The notes below the pieces were generated by a model. That model did no database searches. It had not been told where the DNA came from and saw nothing but the letters and a program-made list of their open reading frames with translations. DNA of 44,720 nucleotides from an uncultured Candidatus Saccharibacteria bacterium (lineage in GTDB: Bacteria > Patescibacteriota > Saccharimonadia > Saccharimonadales > Saccharimonadaceae): NCBI GenBank assembly GCA_948623715.1, contig CAPHDI010000008.1, positions 1-44,720 of the forward strand, read 5' to 3'. Below are positions 16,348 through 25,344 of the stretch, one piece after another (position 1 is the stretch's first letter; each line of letters starts with the position of its first letter). A program made the translations under genes and the position numbers.

Positions 16348-17136
16348 TTATTCGTTGAGAGTTACACTATCAAGAACACGATAAAAATCGTTTAGAAAAG
16401 TCTCGGCGTCGGTCTGAAGCATCACAGTCTTATCGCGAAGTTTTAGCAACATAATAGCGCCACGACGACCATTAGAAATCTCGCCAGTGTAGACGTTCGC
16501 AAGGACGCCGCCGACGGTCTGAGTTTTTAGCTCAAGCTTGCCGTTCTTAATGGAGTTCTCATAACTTTTTGCGACGGAGTCGAAGGAAGTATCACGAATT
16601 CGCACGCGCAGGGCAATAATCGCACTAGCGCTGACTGGCGGAACTTCGCGAGGGTTGAGGTAAGCTTCAAAATCGCCGCCATTCGCAGCATCTTTTGAAA
16701 CGTAGACACTCCAAGTCTTCGGATATTCAAAACTAAAGCTACCGTAATCAACGGGGCCGCTAAATTGTTTATAATCATACTTTTCACGTTCGGCGAACTG
16801 CTCTTCCATTTCGGTGGCAGTTTCCTCGCGAGCAACGGCGACAGCACTAGTAATTTGACCGTCAACGTCAGTCGAGACGGCATCCCATTCAATGTATTTC
16901 TGAATATATAACACGATGAAGACGATCGCGACAATACTGACAAGTATCAAAAGGATAGTCTCAAAAAGCGTACCGCGGGATTTCTTCTGTTCTTCGTAGG
17001 GAGCAGCAAGTGGACTGCCATTAGCGGCGAGAGGCGCACCGGTATTGAGCGGGGCATTACCTGGCGCAGCGGGAGCAAAAGGTTGTTGAGAAGCCGGTTC
17101 GATCACACTACCACTGGGCATAGAGTTATTCTGCAT
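16348..17136 (-). CDS. Hypothetical single-pass membrane protein (262 aa)
   Basis: Unrecognised. Residues 1-55 are Pro/Ala/Asn-rich and low in complexity, probably cytoplasmic. A membrane segment spans about 60-83, followed by an acidic helix (100-120). A compact alpha/beta domain (about 125-262) begins YGSFSFEYPKTWSVYVS and contains YPKTW, as in PsbP/DUF-like domains of envelope proteins. The domain would be extracytoplasmic. TATAAT lies 6 nt before the ATG. Confidence 0.6.
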   Translation of the reverse strand: MQNNSMPSGSVIEPASQQPFAPAAPGNAPLNTGAPLAANGSPLAAPYEEQKKSRGTLFETILLILVSIVAIVFIVLYIQKYIEWDAVSTDVDGQITSAVAVAREETATEMEEQFAEREKYDYKQFSGPVDYGSFSFEYPKTWSVYVSKDAANGGDFEAYLNPREVPPVSASAIIALRVRIRDTSFDSVAKSYENSIKNGKLELKTQTVGGVLANVYTGEISNGRRGAIMLLKLRDKTVMLQTDAETFLNDFYRVLDSVTLNE

Positions 17137-17157
17137 ATTCTTATTATACGACAGAAC

Positions 17158-17406
17158 TTAATCTTTTGTAAAGTCCGCAATAACTTCGACTTGATTTTTT
17201 AACTCGGAAAGATCGCGTTCAATTTCCTTCGTGAGGTCGGCAGCAACTTGATATTTCTCGAGAGCCTGATCAAGCGAGAAATCATCACCATAAAACCATT
17301 CGACCTGCTCGTCGAGCTGAGCGAGTTTTTCAGAAACAGTAAATTCCGAAGTGGCTTCAGATTGAGTTTTAGTAGACTTTGTAGTTTTAGTGGCGACTTT
17401 GGACAT
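17158..17406 (-). CDS. xseB: Exodeoxyribonuclease VII small subunit
   Basis: 82 aa, three-helix subunit of the ExoVII nuclease, which degrades single-stranded DNA. The core (about 24-80) holds KLAQLDEQVEWF and SLDQALEKYQVAADLTKEIERDL, matching the family. The Thr/Lys-rich N-terminus is unusual. The start overlaps xseA by 20 nt, giving equal-ratio coupling. Confidence 0.88.
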   Translation of the reverse strand: MSKVATKTTKSTKTQSEATSEFTVSEKLAQLDEQVEWFYGDDFSLDQALEKYQVAADLTKEIERDLSELKNQVEVIADFTKD

Positions 17407-18478
17407 GTTTTACCTCCGCGGTAATAAGTTGATTAGTAGTGGTAAGATTAATTTCACTGCCGGGGGAGATTTTGCCAGAAATGATGGCGTAGCCACGGCG
17501 CAGGACTGCTTCAGGATTCAGGCTCTGCAGAATTTTATTAACTTCATGAAGGTGAGATTCGGTCTGAGAGATTTTAGCGAAGATTTGCTGGCGGAGATCG
17601 TAAAGATGAGTTTTGAGATCTTCTTCGGTGCGCGAAATACGGTCGAGTATGATACGTTTCGTAGAAGCGAGCAGATCGTGACTACGGCGAATCATCTCGG
17701 AGCGGTCAAAAGTCAAGCGCTCGGCGGCATTAGACGGCGTAGAAGCGCGGACGTCAGCAGCGAGATCAGCGAGACTTTCGTCGACTTCATGGCCAATACC
17801 AGTCATGACCGGGATTCGGCTGGCGACGATGGCACGAGCGAGACCTTCGTCATTAAAGGCAGATAAATCATCAGCGCTGCCGCCACCACGAACGATAACG
17901 ATAGCTTCGACCTCAGCACGTTGATTAAAATATTCGAGTGCACGAATAATCTGCTCCGGCGCAGCCATTCCCTGGACTTGAGTGTTGATTGTCTGAAGTT
18001 GCATCCCGCCCCAGCGGTTCTGGAGAATCTTGAGGAAATCGACATAGCCGGCGGCGCCCGTGGAAGAGATGATACCGATCCTAGAAAGTCCGCGCGGGAT
18101 CGGACGCTTGCGCTCAGGAGCGAAAAGACCTTCGGCGGTGAGCTTTTTCTTTAATAACTCGAAACTTTTCTTAATACTTCCCTCTCCGACCGGAACAACT
18201 TGCGAAACAGTGAGAGAAAACTTACCCCAACGGGTGAGGCGCGGCGTGGCTTTAACGCGGACTTTCATGCCGTCGGTAAGCGCGGCCTTGAGTTGGCTGA
18301 TAACCATGAAACAGCTAACACTGGAATCGCCTTCTTTTAGATCGAAGAAGACCCATTTGCCTTGATTAATTTTGAAACTAGCAACTTCGCCTTCGACAAC
18401 AATGCCAGGAAAGGCATAGTCGAGAGACTGATTACAGACTTCGATAAATTCGGAAACAGTAAAACTAACTTCGGTCAT
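17387..18478 (-). CDS. xseA: Exodeoxyribonuclease VII large subunit
   Basis: Catalytic subunit of ExoVII. N-terminal OB fold begins FTVSEFIEVCNQSLDYAFPGIVVEGEVASF. The nuclease core includes RIGIISSTGAAGYVDFLKIL, VIVRGGGSADDLSAFND and TGIGHEVDESLADLAADVRASTPSNAAE, all family hallmarks. It ends with a helical region binding XseB. The ATG at 18478 is preferred over one ten codons upstream, since the family starts near TVSEF. It overlaps the upstream membrane gene by 14 nt. Confidence 0.93.
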   Translation of the reverse strand: MTEVSFTVSEFIEVCNQSLDYAFPGIVVEGEVASFKINQGKWVFFDLKEGDSSVSCFMVISQLKAALTDGMKVRVKATPRLTRWGKFSLTVSQVVPVGEGSIKKSFELLKKKLTAEGLFAPERKRPIPRGLSRIGIISSTGAAGYVDFLKILQNRWGGMQLQTINTQVQGMAAPEQIIRALEYFNQRAEVEAIVIVRGGGSADDLSAFNDEGLARAIVASRIPVMTGIGHEVDESLADLAADVRASTPSNAAERLTFDRSEMIRRSHDLLASTKRIILDRISRTEEDLKTHLYDLRQQIFAKISQTESHLHEVNKILQSLNPEAVLRRGYAIISGKISPGSEINLTTTNQLITAEVKHVQSRH

Positions 18479-19592
18479 TATCGAGCTTGGACTTTTCTTG
18501 GCGACCAATTTTAGAAATTGAATGCTGGTAGAAGCCGTAGCCGCTAACGATCGTGCTGGCGAGAACGATCACACGCGTCATCAAGACTACTGTCGTAGCG
18601 AGGGAAATCGGCACACCGAGACTGACCATGATACCAGCCATACCGAGCTCATAAAGACCGTACGGGACGATTGCGCCCATGACTGAACCGATTGCCTCGC
18701 CGATCATGATCTGCGGGAGAATTTCCGGATGACCAAGACTGGCAGCGACGATCCAGTAGGTCGTAATTTCGAGAAAACTATAGATGATTCCCCAAATAAT
18801 CGGGCGGATTAGAATCTTTTTATTGCGGCGGGCGGTCATTAAGTTATCATGGATGTCGTCAAGATATTTGTCGACGGTCGTACGTTTAATAATTTCAGGA
18901 TGTTTACCGAAGGTAACTTTGCGGACGACAAAATTACAAAACTTCGTAATATTAGTAGCAAACCATTGCATACGTTTCTCGCCACTGGCGATAAAGATTA
19001 GGAAAGCAATCCCAGCGACAATGCCGACACTAAGCAATGCTGTCACCCAGATCACCCAGGCGCCGGCTGCGGGAACCGTGCCAAAAATAAGCAGAGCAAG
19101 GATCGCGACGATCGTCTGAAGCTGATTCGCACAGATCGTAATTACGTAGCGCAAGACATACATAAAGCTCGACTGGCCAGCGCTAGCCCCGAAGGGCTTA
19201 AGGCGCCAGGTGATATAACCGAGACCACCGAGGCCGCCGGCAGGGACGGCATGATTGACGAAGTTAAGCTCGAGCGAGACGCGCATCAGGGTCCAGGCGG
19301 AGACATTCTTGGCTTCCTTTTTTGCGGCCATGTAGGAGAAAAACATCTGGCCACAGCAGAAGTACATAAATAACTGCTCTGGAATTAAAAGCAGGAGGAC
19401 GAGAATATTCGTCTCGCTGAGATGATTGATCGCTTCGATAATGTCAGACCAGTTGGCGTAGACGACATAGATTAGCAACGCGAGTGTCAGGAGCGTTAAA
19501 ATTGTACGAAAGGAAGGCTTAAATTTCTTCTTCGAAGGGGATTTTTTCGGATTTTCCTCGGACGAGGATGCTTGAGATTTTATTTGAGTCAT
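18465..19592 (-). CDS. UPF0104 / LPG-synthase transmembrane-domain protein
   Basis: 375-aa polytopic membrane protein (about eight segments) of the lysylphosphatidylglycerol synthase TM/AglD family, with the hallmark NHAVPAGGLGGLGYITWRL and late GAIVPYGLYELGMAGIMV stretches. The family includes MprF flippase domains and proteins tied to lipid or glycolipid transfer; the substrate here is unknown. There is no synthase domain. A much longer frame exists upstream, but the ATG at 19592 is preferred: TATAAT lies 6 nt before it and the upstream residues overlap the divergent gene. Its 3' end overlaps xseA. Confidence 0.85.
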   Translation of the reverse strand: MTQIKSQASSSEENPKKSPSKKKFKPSFRTILTLLTLALLIYVVYANWSDIIEAINHLSETNILVLLLLIPEQLFMYFCCGQMFFSYMAAKKEAKNVSAWTLMRVSLELNFVNHAVPAGGLGGLGYITWRLKPFGASAGQSSFMYVLRYVITICANQLQTIVAILALLIFGTVPAAGAWVIWVTALLSVGIVAGIAFLIFIASGEKRMQWFATNITKFCNFVVRKVTFGKHPEIIKRTTVDKYLDDIHDNLMTARRNKKILIRPIIWGIIYSFLEITTYWIVAASLGHPEILPQIMIGEAIGSVMGAIVPYGLYELGMAGIMVSLGVPISLATTVVLMTRVIVLASTIVSGYGFYQHSISKIGRQEKSKLDNDRS

Positions 19593-19632
19593 AAGTCGAT
19601 TATAGCATAAGTTCCGTGTTATAATATATATT
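19593..19632. promoter_or_regulatory. Divergent leaderless promoter pair in 40 bp
   Basis: On the minus strand TATAAT stands 6 nt before the ATG of the UPF0104 gene. On the plus strand TATAAT stands 7 nt before the ATG of the methyltransferase. The whole intergenic space is 40 bp, so the two upstream regions overlap and the promoters probably compete. Confidence 0.7.
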
Positions 19633-20745
19633 ATGAATAAATTCTTGGCAGTTTTAGGGCGACAACCGATGATATCGGTAGCGGAGCTAGAGAGCTTGTT
19701 TGACGACGTGCAACTGGCGGCGCCGGGGCTGGCGGAGTTCTCTACTGAGGCATTACCGGATATCGCGAGGCTAGGCGGGACGCTAAAGATTGCAATGCCG
19801 ATCACTGAAAGCTTGCCGAAGTTTTTTGAGAAACTACCAGAAGCTGGTAAGATAGTACTAGGAGTGTCAGATTTTTCGAAAGGCGCGAATCCATATCTAG
19901 CGCAAAAAGAAGCGCTAAAATGGAAACGTTTTCTAGTAAAATCAGGGCGTAGTGTACGGGTAGTACCAAATAAAACTGCCGTCCTGTCGAGCGCGACAAG
20001 TTTACATAATAAATTATTTACCGACAAATGCATTGAGCTGATCAAAAATGGCAAAAATTATTACCGGGTGATTCAGGTACAGGACATTAATTCTTACGTC
20101 GAGCGGGATCAGGCGCGGCCGGCGCGCGATGCGAAAGTGGGAATGTTGCCGCCGAAGCTGGCACAGATTTTGATTAATTTATGCGGGGATTTACCGAGGG
20201 AGAGTCGGCTACTGGATCCGTTTTGCGGGACGGGGGTAGTACTACAGGAGGGGGTGCTAATGGGGTATGAGGTCTACGGGACGGATCTGAATCCGCGAAT
20301 GGTGGAATACTCGGAGAGGAATTTAGAATGGCTGGGTCGTCTCATGGGGCGAGAGGCCAGTTTTCAGGCTGCTCAGGGGGATGCGACGAGCTTTCAGTGG
20401 AGTGGGCCGGTCGACCTCGTGGCGTGTGAGACCTATCTCGGGCCGCCAATGTCGCAGGCGCCAGCAGAGATTAAGCTCAAAGAGGTTAAACAGGAGTGTC
20501 GCGGGATTATTCTGGGATTTTTAAAGAATTTGTCTTCGCAAATCGAAACAGGGACGCCAGTAACGATTGCAGTGCCGGCATGGCTACGTCTGGACGGGCA
20601 TTATGAGCGCTTAAATCTGCTTGACGAAATAGATAATCTGCGCTATAATGTAGTAAGATTTAAGAATTTGGGGCAAAGAGACTTACTTTACCATCGCGAT
20701 GGTCAGGTGGTTGCCCGGGAAATAATAGTTTTAAGGAAGAAATAG
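19633..20745 (+). CDS. Trm11/TrmG10-like RNA methyltransferase
   Basis: 370-aa S-adenosylmethionine-dependent methyltransferase. The first ~160 residues resemble the N-terminal (THUMP-type) half of the Trm11/UPF0020 family (FLAVLGRQPMISVAELESLF). The catalytic Rossmann domain has motif I LLDPFCGTGVVLQEG (Asp195-Gly201) and GTDLNPRMVEYSERN. Motif IV, normally DPPY, reads CETYLGPPM, a variation seen in part of the family. tRNA guanine N2 is the likely target, inferred. It precedes rpmA by one base, linking it to translation. TATAAT is 7 nt before the ATG. Confidence 0.8.
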   Translation: MNKFLAVLGRQPMISVAELESLFDDVQLAAPGLAEFSTEALPDIARLGGTLKIAMPITESLPKFFEKLPEAGKIVLGVSDFSKGANPYLAQKEALKWKRFLVKSGRSVRVVPNKTAVLSSATSLHNKLFTDKCIELIKNGKNYYRVIQVQDINSYVERDQARPARDAKVGMLPPKLAQILINLCGDLPRESRLLDPFCGTGVVLQEGVLMGYEVYGTDLNPRMVEYSERNLEWLGRLMGREASFQAAQGDATSFQWSGPVDLVACETYLGPPMSQAPAEIKLKEVKQECRGIILGFLKNLSSQIETGTPVTIAVPAWLRLDGHYERLNLLDEIDNLRYNVVRFKNLGQRDLLYHRDGQVVAREIIVLRKK

Positions 20746-20746
20746 C

Positions 20747-21019
20747 ATGTCACATGTCAAAGCTGGCGGTACCGCCAAAAATATTCACAACAATGCTGGC
20801 CAACGTCTCGGTGTCAAGCGCTTCGGTGGTCAAAAAGTCCGTAATGGCGAAGTCCTCGTTCGCCAGACCGGTGCGACTAAGATTGCTGGCGAGGGTACTT
20901 ATATGTCCCGTAATTTCACGATCCATGCCGCAAAAGATGGCGTAGTGAACTTCGTGAAGACGAAAAAGTCACATTTTTCTGGTAAATCAGTGCCGCGCGT
21001 ACGCGTAGAAGTACGCTAA
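20747..21019 (+). CDS. rpmA: Ribosomal protein bL27
   Basis: 90-aa protein of the 50S subunit near the peptidyl-transferase centre. Family features include KNIHNNAGQRLGVKRFGGQKV and VLVRQTGATKIAGEG, and the usual basic C-terminus. It starts one base after the methyltransferase stop, with AAGGA 8 nt upstream. The usual partner rplU (bL21) is absent here. Codon use is that of a strongly expressed gene and differs from the methyltransferase. Confidence 0.95.
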   Translation: MSHVKAGGTAKNIHNNAGQRLGVKRFGGQKVRNGEVLVRQTGATKIAGEGTYMSRNFTIHAAKDGVVNFVKTKKSHFSGKSVPRVRVEVR

Positions 21020-21037
21020 AAAACGAGATTTCTTAAC

Positions 21038-21066
21038 AAAATAGCCCTTTCGGGGGCTATTTTCGT
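21038..21066 (+). terminator. Intrinsic terminator after rpmA
   Basis: AAATAGCCC and GGGGCTATTTT enclose a TTTCG loop and are followed by T-rich sequence. Confidence 0.85.
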
Positions 21067-21084
21067 ACAAAAATGATATAAGCA

Positions 21085-21113
21085 TTGACATTTTAGGTGA
21101 TGTGTGATACAAT
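21085..21113 (+). promoter_or_regulatory. Small-gene promoter, copy 1 at this locus
   Basis: TTGACA (21085-21090) and TACAAT (21108-21113) with a 17-nt spacer ending in TGTGTGA. The block from ~21069 is nearly the same as that at ~21742, so one arose by duplication. The leader starts GTGGGGTGTTAGTAC. Confidence 0.85.
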
Positions 21114-21156
21114 AGAAGTGTGGGGTGTTAGTACATTCAGAAAAGGGGTGCAGAGA

Positions 21157-21624
21157 ATGTCGGATTTTGAGCTACACTGGCTTAAACGGATAATAACTTT
21201 CCGTCCTAGCTGCGGAGAGTGGGACGCATCCGATGTAGGAATGGGAATCATGCTCTGGCTTTTAATACTATTGTCAGTAGCGATGATACTTGCCCTGGTA
21301 TGGCAAGTGGCTTACACAATCTACCGAGTCATCGCCTACGATTACGAAGAGATTAATCTGCCAGCGGAGGTTGCCCACAAGAGCTATAAACCATCGCATA
21401 CTACCTATGTGTGGGCCGGAAAGAGTGCCGTACCGATTTCCCATAGCGCGAGATACAGCGTCCATATCGTCACCAGCAACGGCTTTAAGTCCGTTATCGA
21501 CAGCGAGAAGCTGTATAGGTGGGCGAAAAAAGGCGCGTGGCTGCGAGTGACGCTGAAAGTTGGCAGGAGCCGAAAGGCTGATCGTGAGATCAAATACTGG
21601 AGAATTATCAACTATTCGTGGTAA
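21157..21624 (+). CDS. Small membrane protein with C-terminal beta-rich domain
   Basis: 155 aa, not recognised. Residues about 30-58 are one long or two short membrane segments (MLWLLILLSVAMILALVWQVAYTIYRVI). The rest (65-155) looks like a small soluble domain rich in beta strands and basic residues, probably cytoplasmic. The longer frame from 21097 would start inside the promoter, so ATG 21157 is used; AGGGGTG lies 6 nt upstream. It is followed by its own terminator. First of three small membrane genes in a row. Confidence 0.65.
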   Translation: MSDFELHWLKRIITFRPSCGEWDASDVGMGIMLWLLILLSVAMILALVWQVAYTIYRVIAYDYEEINLPAEVAHKSYKPSHTTYVWAGKSAVPISHSARYSVHIVTSNGFKSVIDSEKLYRWAKKGAWLRVTLKVGRSRKADREIKYWRIINYSW

Positions 21625-21634
21625 CACCCCTCAA

Positions 21635-21660
21635 GCCCCGACTTCGTCGGGGCGATTTTT
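21635..21660 (+). terminator. Intrinsic terminator of the gene at 21157
   Basis: GCCCCGAC-TTC-GTCGGGGC followed by GATTTTT. Confidence 0.88.
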
Positions 21661-21757
21661 CTGTTAGGAAATGCTAGGATTGTCTGGGCGTTTTCTGATA
21701 GCAGTAAAGACTTGGCCAAGATGGGGGCTTAGTTTTAATAGAAAAATGATATAAGCA

Positions 21758-21786
21758 TTGACATTTTAGATAATGTGTGCTATAAT
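21758..21786 (+). promoter_or_regulatory. Small-gene promoter, copy 2 at this locus
   Basis: TTGACA (21758-21763) and TATAAT (21781-21786), 17-nt spacer. It controls the two-gene unit 21878-22320. The leader, ~85 nt, begins with GGGGTGCAAGTACTCC and its GGGTG can pair with a CACCC 20 nt later. Confidence 0.85.
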
Positions 21787-21877
21787 GGAAATACGGGGTG
21801 CAAGTACTCCTTGATCACCCTGAGTTTGGATGACTATATCCAGAAAAATAGTTCGTTTTTTAAGAGGAGGAAGTAGC

Positions 21878-22225
21878 ATGAGAGTATTGTTATTTGTCCT
21901 GGTCTGCATCGCGTGTACTGTCTTATCAATTTTCTGGATGGGGTTTGGAATCGAAGAGTTGCGCCACCCTCATAATGGTGGCATACCCGACGGTAATACG
22001 CCCCTTATCCTGGTTGGCGCCTTGATGGTGCCAAGTTTCATCGCCTACCTGATCGGAGAAAATATGTTCGGAGAAGGCGTAGTCTCGCAATTATTGAATG
22101 ATTGGACCGCCCCGGCTCCTGTCTGGGCGACATTCATCGTAACCCTGCTGATAGGCGCAGCCTACTACGTACTGGTTCGCCAAGCGGCGGATTTCTTTCA
22201 TCACAGAAAGGAGATGAAATCATGA
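21878..22225 (+). CDS. Small membrane protein (115 aa)
   Basis: Unrecognised. Three membrane segments: about 2-24, 41-60 and 82-103, with a short polar loop (HPHNGGIPDGN) after the first. GAGGAGG lies 7 nt before the ATG, a strong ribosome site compared with the leaderless neighbours. It shares ATGA with the next gene, so the pair is translationally coupled. Confidence 0.65.
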   Translation: MRVLLFVLVCIACTVLSIFWMGFGIEELRHPHNGGIPDGNTPLILVGALMVPSFIAYLIGENMFGEGVVSQLLNDWTAPAPVWATFIVTLLIGAAYYVLVRQAADFFHHRKEMKS

Positions 22226-22320
22226 AAATTTTGGCCTGGTATTTTGTTGCTCTGCTCGTTACCCCGTTCGCTATCCCTTATCGCGCGTACCAACATCTGC
22301 GTCATCGTGACCACATCTAA
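22222..22320 (+). CDS. 32-aa membrane peptide
   Basis: Short frame MKILAWYFVALLVTPFAIPY... with one membrane segment (about 3-20) and a basic His/Arg tail. AAAGGAG precedes the ATG, and the start overlaps the previous stop codon by 4 nt (ATGA). A strong terminator follows at once. These signs make it a real gene despite its size. It could be a helper of its 115-aa neighbour; no family known. Confidence 0.6.
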   Translation: MKILAWYFVALLVTPFAIPYRAYQHLRHRDHI

Positions 22321-22332
22321 CTTCCTTCGCAA

Positions 22333-22358
22333 AGCCTCGGCTCCGGCCGAGGCTTTTT
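22333..22358 (+). terminator. Intrinsic terminator of the small membrane operon
   Basis: AGCCTCGGC-TCC-GGCCGAGGCT followed by TTTTT. Confidence 0.88.
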
Positions 22359-22425
22359 CTGCGACTGTTTTTAGGCATAATGGGCGTCCAGAAAATAAAT
22401 AGTGGTTATCTTGGTTGCTCGGCGA

Positions 22426-25302
22426 TTATTCAAGGTAAAGCTTGAGATACTTGCCGGTCGGAGTCTTCTCATCCTTGGCGAGCTGCTCGGGTGTACCCTG
22501 CGCCATGACGCGACCGCCGTTCTGACCACCTTCGGGACCCATGTCGATAATCCAGTCAGCCGCCTTGATAACATGGAGATTATGCTCGATGATGATCATA
22601 GAGTTACCGCCGTCGACAAGCTTACTAAGAATCGTGAGAAGGCGCTTGACGTCATCAGTATGGAGACCGGTGGTCGGCTCGTCGAGAATATAGAGAGTCT
22701 TGCCGGTACTGCGGCGGGCGAGCTCAGTAGCGAGCTTAATGCGCTGCGCTTCCCCGCCGGAGAAAGTCGTAGCGGGCTGACCAAGCTTAATGTAGCCGAG
22801 GCCGACTTCCTGAATCGTTTTAAGCTTCGGGGCGATGGCGGGAATATTGGCGAAGAAATCAACAGCTTCGTCGATAGTCATGTCAAGAACTTGGGCGATA
22901 TCCTTACCCTTATATTTAATCTCGAGAGCTTCACGATTATAGCGTTTACCATGGCAGGCAGGACAAGTCACATAGACATCAGGGAGGAAGTGCATTTCGA
23001 TCTTATTGACGCCGTCACCCTGGCAGGTCTCGCAACGGCCACCTTTGATATTGAAGCTAAAACGGCCAGCTTTATAACCGCGCAGCTCAGCTTCGGGCTG
23101 ATGCGCAAAAAGTTCACGGATCTGATTGAAGACGCCGGTATAGGTGGCGACGTTTGAGCGCGGAGTACGACCAATCGGAGACTGGTCAATAACGATCGCC
23201 TTGTCGAGATATTCGATACCGTCAATACGCTCATGGAGGCCGGCGACAGTCTGGGCGCGATGAAGGCGAGCGAGAAGCTCGTTAGCAAGGATTCCGTTTA
23301 CAAGGGTAGACTTACCGGAACCAGAGACACCAGAGACGACGGTCATGACACCGAGCGGAAAATGCACATCGATATTCTTAAGATTATTCTCGCGAGCACC
23401 AACGACGACGAGCTCCTGATCCTTCTTTGGCTTGCGACGCTTCTTCGGGACGGGAATCGTGGCGCGACCAGAGAGATACTGACCAGTGATAGAATCCGGG
23501 TCATGAGCGACTTCATAAGGAGTGCCAGCAGCGATAAGGCGACCGCCATTTTTACCAGCGCCAGGGCCGATATCGACAATGAAATCCGCTTCGCGCATAG
23601 TGTCTTCGTCATGCTCGACGACGATGACGGTGTTATGGAGATCGCGGAGATGCTTCAAGGTCGCGATAAGTTTATCATTGTCGCGCTGATGGAGGCCAAT
23701 CGAGGGTTCATCGAGAACGTAGAGGACGCCCTGGAGACCGGAGCCGATCTGGGTAGCGAGACGGATACGCTGTGCTTCCCCGCCAGAGAGAGTGTTTGCA
23801 GCGCGGCCGAGTTCAAGATAACCGAGGCCGACGTCTTGCATAAACTGGACGCGTTCGCGGATTTCCTTCAGAATCGGCTCGGCAATCATCTTCTCGGACT
23901 CGGAGAATTTGAGATCTTTATTTAAAACTTCGAGAGTGGCGTCGACGTCTAGGTTACACATATCGACGATATTGAGACCGTGGACGGTGACGGCGAGGAC
24001 GGCCGGCTTCAGACGAGCGCCGTGACAAGTCTGACATTCGTGGACACGCATGAAGCGCTCGATGTCTTTACGGACGAAATCAGAATCGGTCTCTTTATGG
24101 CGGCGCTCGAGAGTCGGGATGACGCCTTCATAAGTGGACTGATAAGTCGCGCCATTGCCCCATTTACCATGACCGCCAACACTAACTTCATACTTCTCCT
24201 TGCCAGTGCCGTAGAGAATTTTCTGGAGAGCTTCCTCGGAGAGATCACGGATCGGAACGTGACAAGAGAAGCCGTGACGAGCGCCGACGGCTTCGAGGCG
24301 CTTCAGCCACCAAGATTCCTGAGTAACGCGATTAAACGGACGGATGCCGCCCTCGGCAATGGTAAGATTGGGATTAAGGATGAGATCTGGATCGATCTCA
24401 AGACGAGTACCGAGACCGGTACAGGTCGGACAGGCACCCTGCGGAGCATTGAAAGAAAAGAGACGCGGCTCAAGCTCCGGGATCAGCTCGTCGGGGTGTA
24501 GCTCACAGGCGTAGCGCTGGGAATAAGTCAAAATTTCGGTCTCGTCGCCAGTTTTATTCTCGCCGACAGCGGTAGAGTTATCGTTAATTTTTAATAACTT
24601 AATGATCCCCTGGCCGAGTTCAAGAGCCTGCTCGATCGAACCGGAGATCCGCGTCATGAGGTCTGGAGAAAGAATGAAGCGATCGACGACAATCTCAATG
24701 TCATGGCGGTCGTTTTTATTTAGCTCAGGGAATTCGTCGAGGGCGTAGATAATACCATCGATGCGGACGCGCGAAAAGCCCTTCATCTGGTATTGATCGG
24801 CGATATGCTGGAAACTACCTTTTTTCTGCGATACAATCGGCGCGAGAAGCATGAGCTTACTGCCAAGCGGTAGCTTCATAACTTCGTTAACGATGTCTTC
24901 GACGCTGCGGCGATGAACTTCGCGATGACAAATCGGACAGTGCGGCACGCCAACACGTGCGAAAAGTAGGCGGAGGTAATCATAAACTTCGGTGACGGTA
25001 GCGACGGTCGAGCGAGGGTTACGACTGGTGGACTTCTGATCAATGGAGATCGCCGGAGAGAGACCGGTAATACTGTCGACGTCAGGCTTATCCATCACGC
25101 CGAGAAACATCCGGGCATAGCTGGATAGACTCTCGACATAGCGACGCTGGCCCTCGGCATAAATCGTGTCGAAAGCAAGGCTCGACTTACCACTACCCGA
25201 TAGGCCAGTGATTACGACGAGCTGATCGCGAGGGATGTCGACATCGAGATCCTTGAGATTGTGCTGACGGGCACCACGAATTTTGATATAATTACCATCC
25301 AT
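22426..25302 (-). CDS. uvrA: UvrABC excinuclease subunit A
   Basis: 958-aa DNA-damage recognition ATPase of nucleotide excision repair. Two ABC modules: Walker A GLSGSGKSSLAFDTIYAEGQ near the N-terminus and GVSGSGKSTLVNGIL in the second half; signatures LSGGEAQRIRLATQIGSGLQG and FSGGEAQRIKLATELARRSTG. Zinc fingers CPICHREVH, CPTCTGLG and CETCQGDGVNKIEMHFLPDVYV-CPACHGKRY are all present. TATAAT lies 11 nt before the ATG with no ribosome site (leaderless). Large frames on the opposite strand are shadows. Confidence 0.98.
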   Translation of the reverse strand: MDGNYIKIRGARQHNLKDLDVDIPRDQLVVITGLSGSGKSSLAFDTIYAEGQRRYVESLSSYARMFLGVMDKPDVDSITGLSPAISIDQKSTSRNPRSTVATVTEVYDYLRLLFARVGVPHCPICHREVHRRSVEDIVNEVMKLPLGSKLMLLAPIVSQKKGSFQHIADQYQMKGFSRVRIDGIIYALDEFPELNKNDRHDIEIVVDRFILSPDLMTRISGSIEQALELGQGIIKLLKINDNSTAVGENKTGDETEILTYSQRYACELHPDELIPELEPRLFSFNAPQGACPTCTGLGTRLEIDPDLILNPNLTIAEGGIRPFNRVTQESWWLKRLEAVGARHGFSCHVPIRDLSEEALQKILYGTGKEKYEVSVGGHGKWGNGATYQSTYEGVIPTLERRHKETDSDFVRKDIERFMRVHECQTCHGARLKPAVLAVTVHGLNIVDMCNLDVDATLEVLNKDLKFSESEKMIAEPILKEIRERVQFMQDVGLGYLELGRAANTLSGGEAQRIRLATQIGSGLQGVLYVLDEPSIGLHQRDNDKLIATLKHLRDLHNTVIVVEHDEDTMREADFIVDIGPGAGKNGGRLIAAGTPYEVAHDPDSITGQYLSGRATIPVPKKRRKPKKDQELVVVGARENNLKNIDVHFPLGVMTVVSGVSGSGKSTLVNGILANELLARLHRAQTVAGLHERIDGIEYLDKAIVIDQSPIGRTPRSNVATYTGVFNQIRELFAHQPEAELRGYKAGRFSFNIKGGRCETCQGDGVNKIEMHFLPDVYVTCPACHGKRYNREALEIKYKGKDIAQVLDMTIDEAVDFFANIPAIAPKLKTIQEVGLGYIKLGQPATTFSGGEAQRIKLATELARRSTGKTLYILDEPTTGLHTDDVKRLLTILSKLVDGGNSMIIIEHNLHVIKAADWIIDMGPEGGQNGGRVMAQGTPEQLAKDEKTPTGKYLKLYLE

Positions 25303-25344
25303 ACTAAGTAAGTATTATACTACAAAATTTAAAAAATGCAATGC

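Noticed and set aside
22402..24501. Several long plus-strand frames opposite uvrA
   Set aside because: They arise from the codon bias of uvrA; none has a promoter, ribosome site or recognisable domain.
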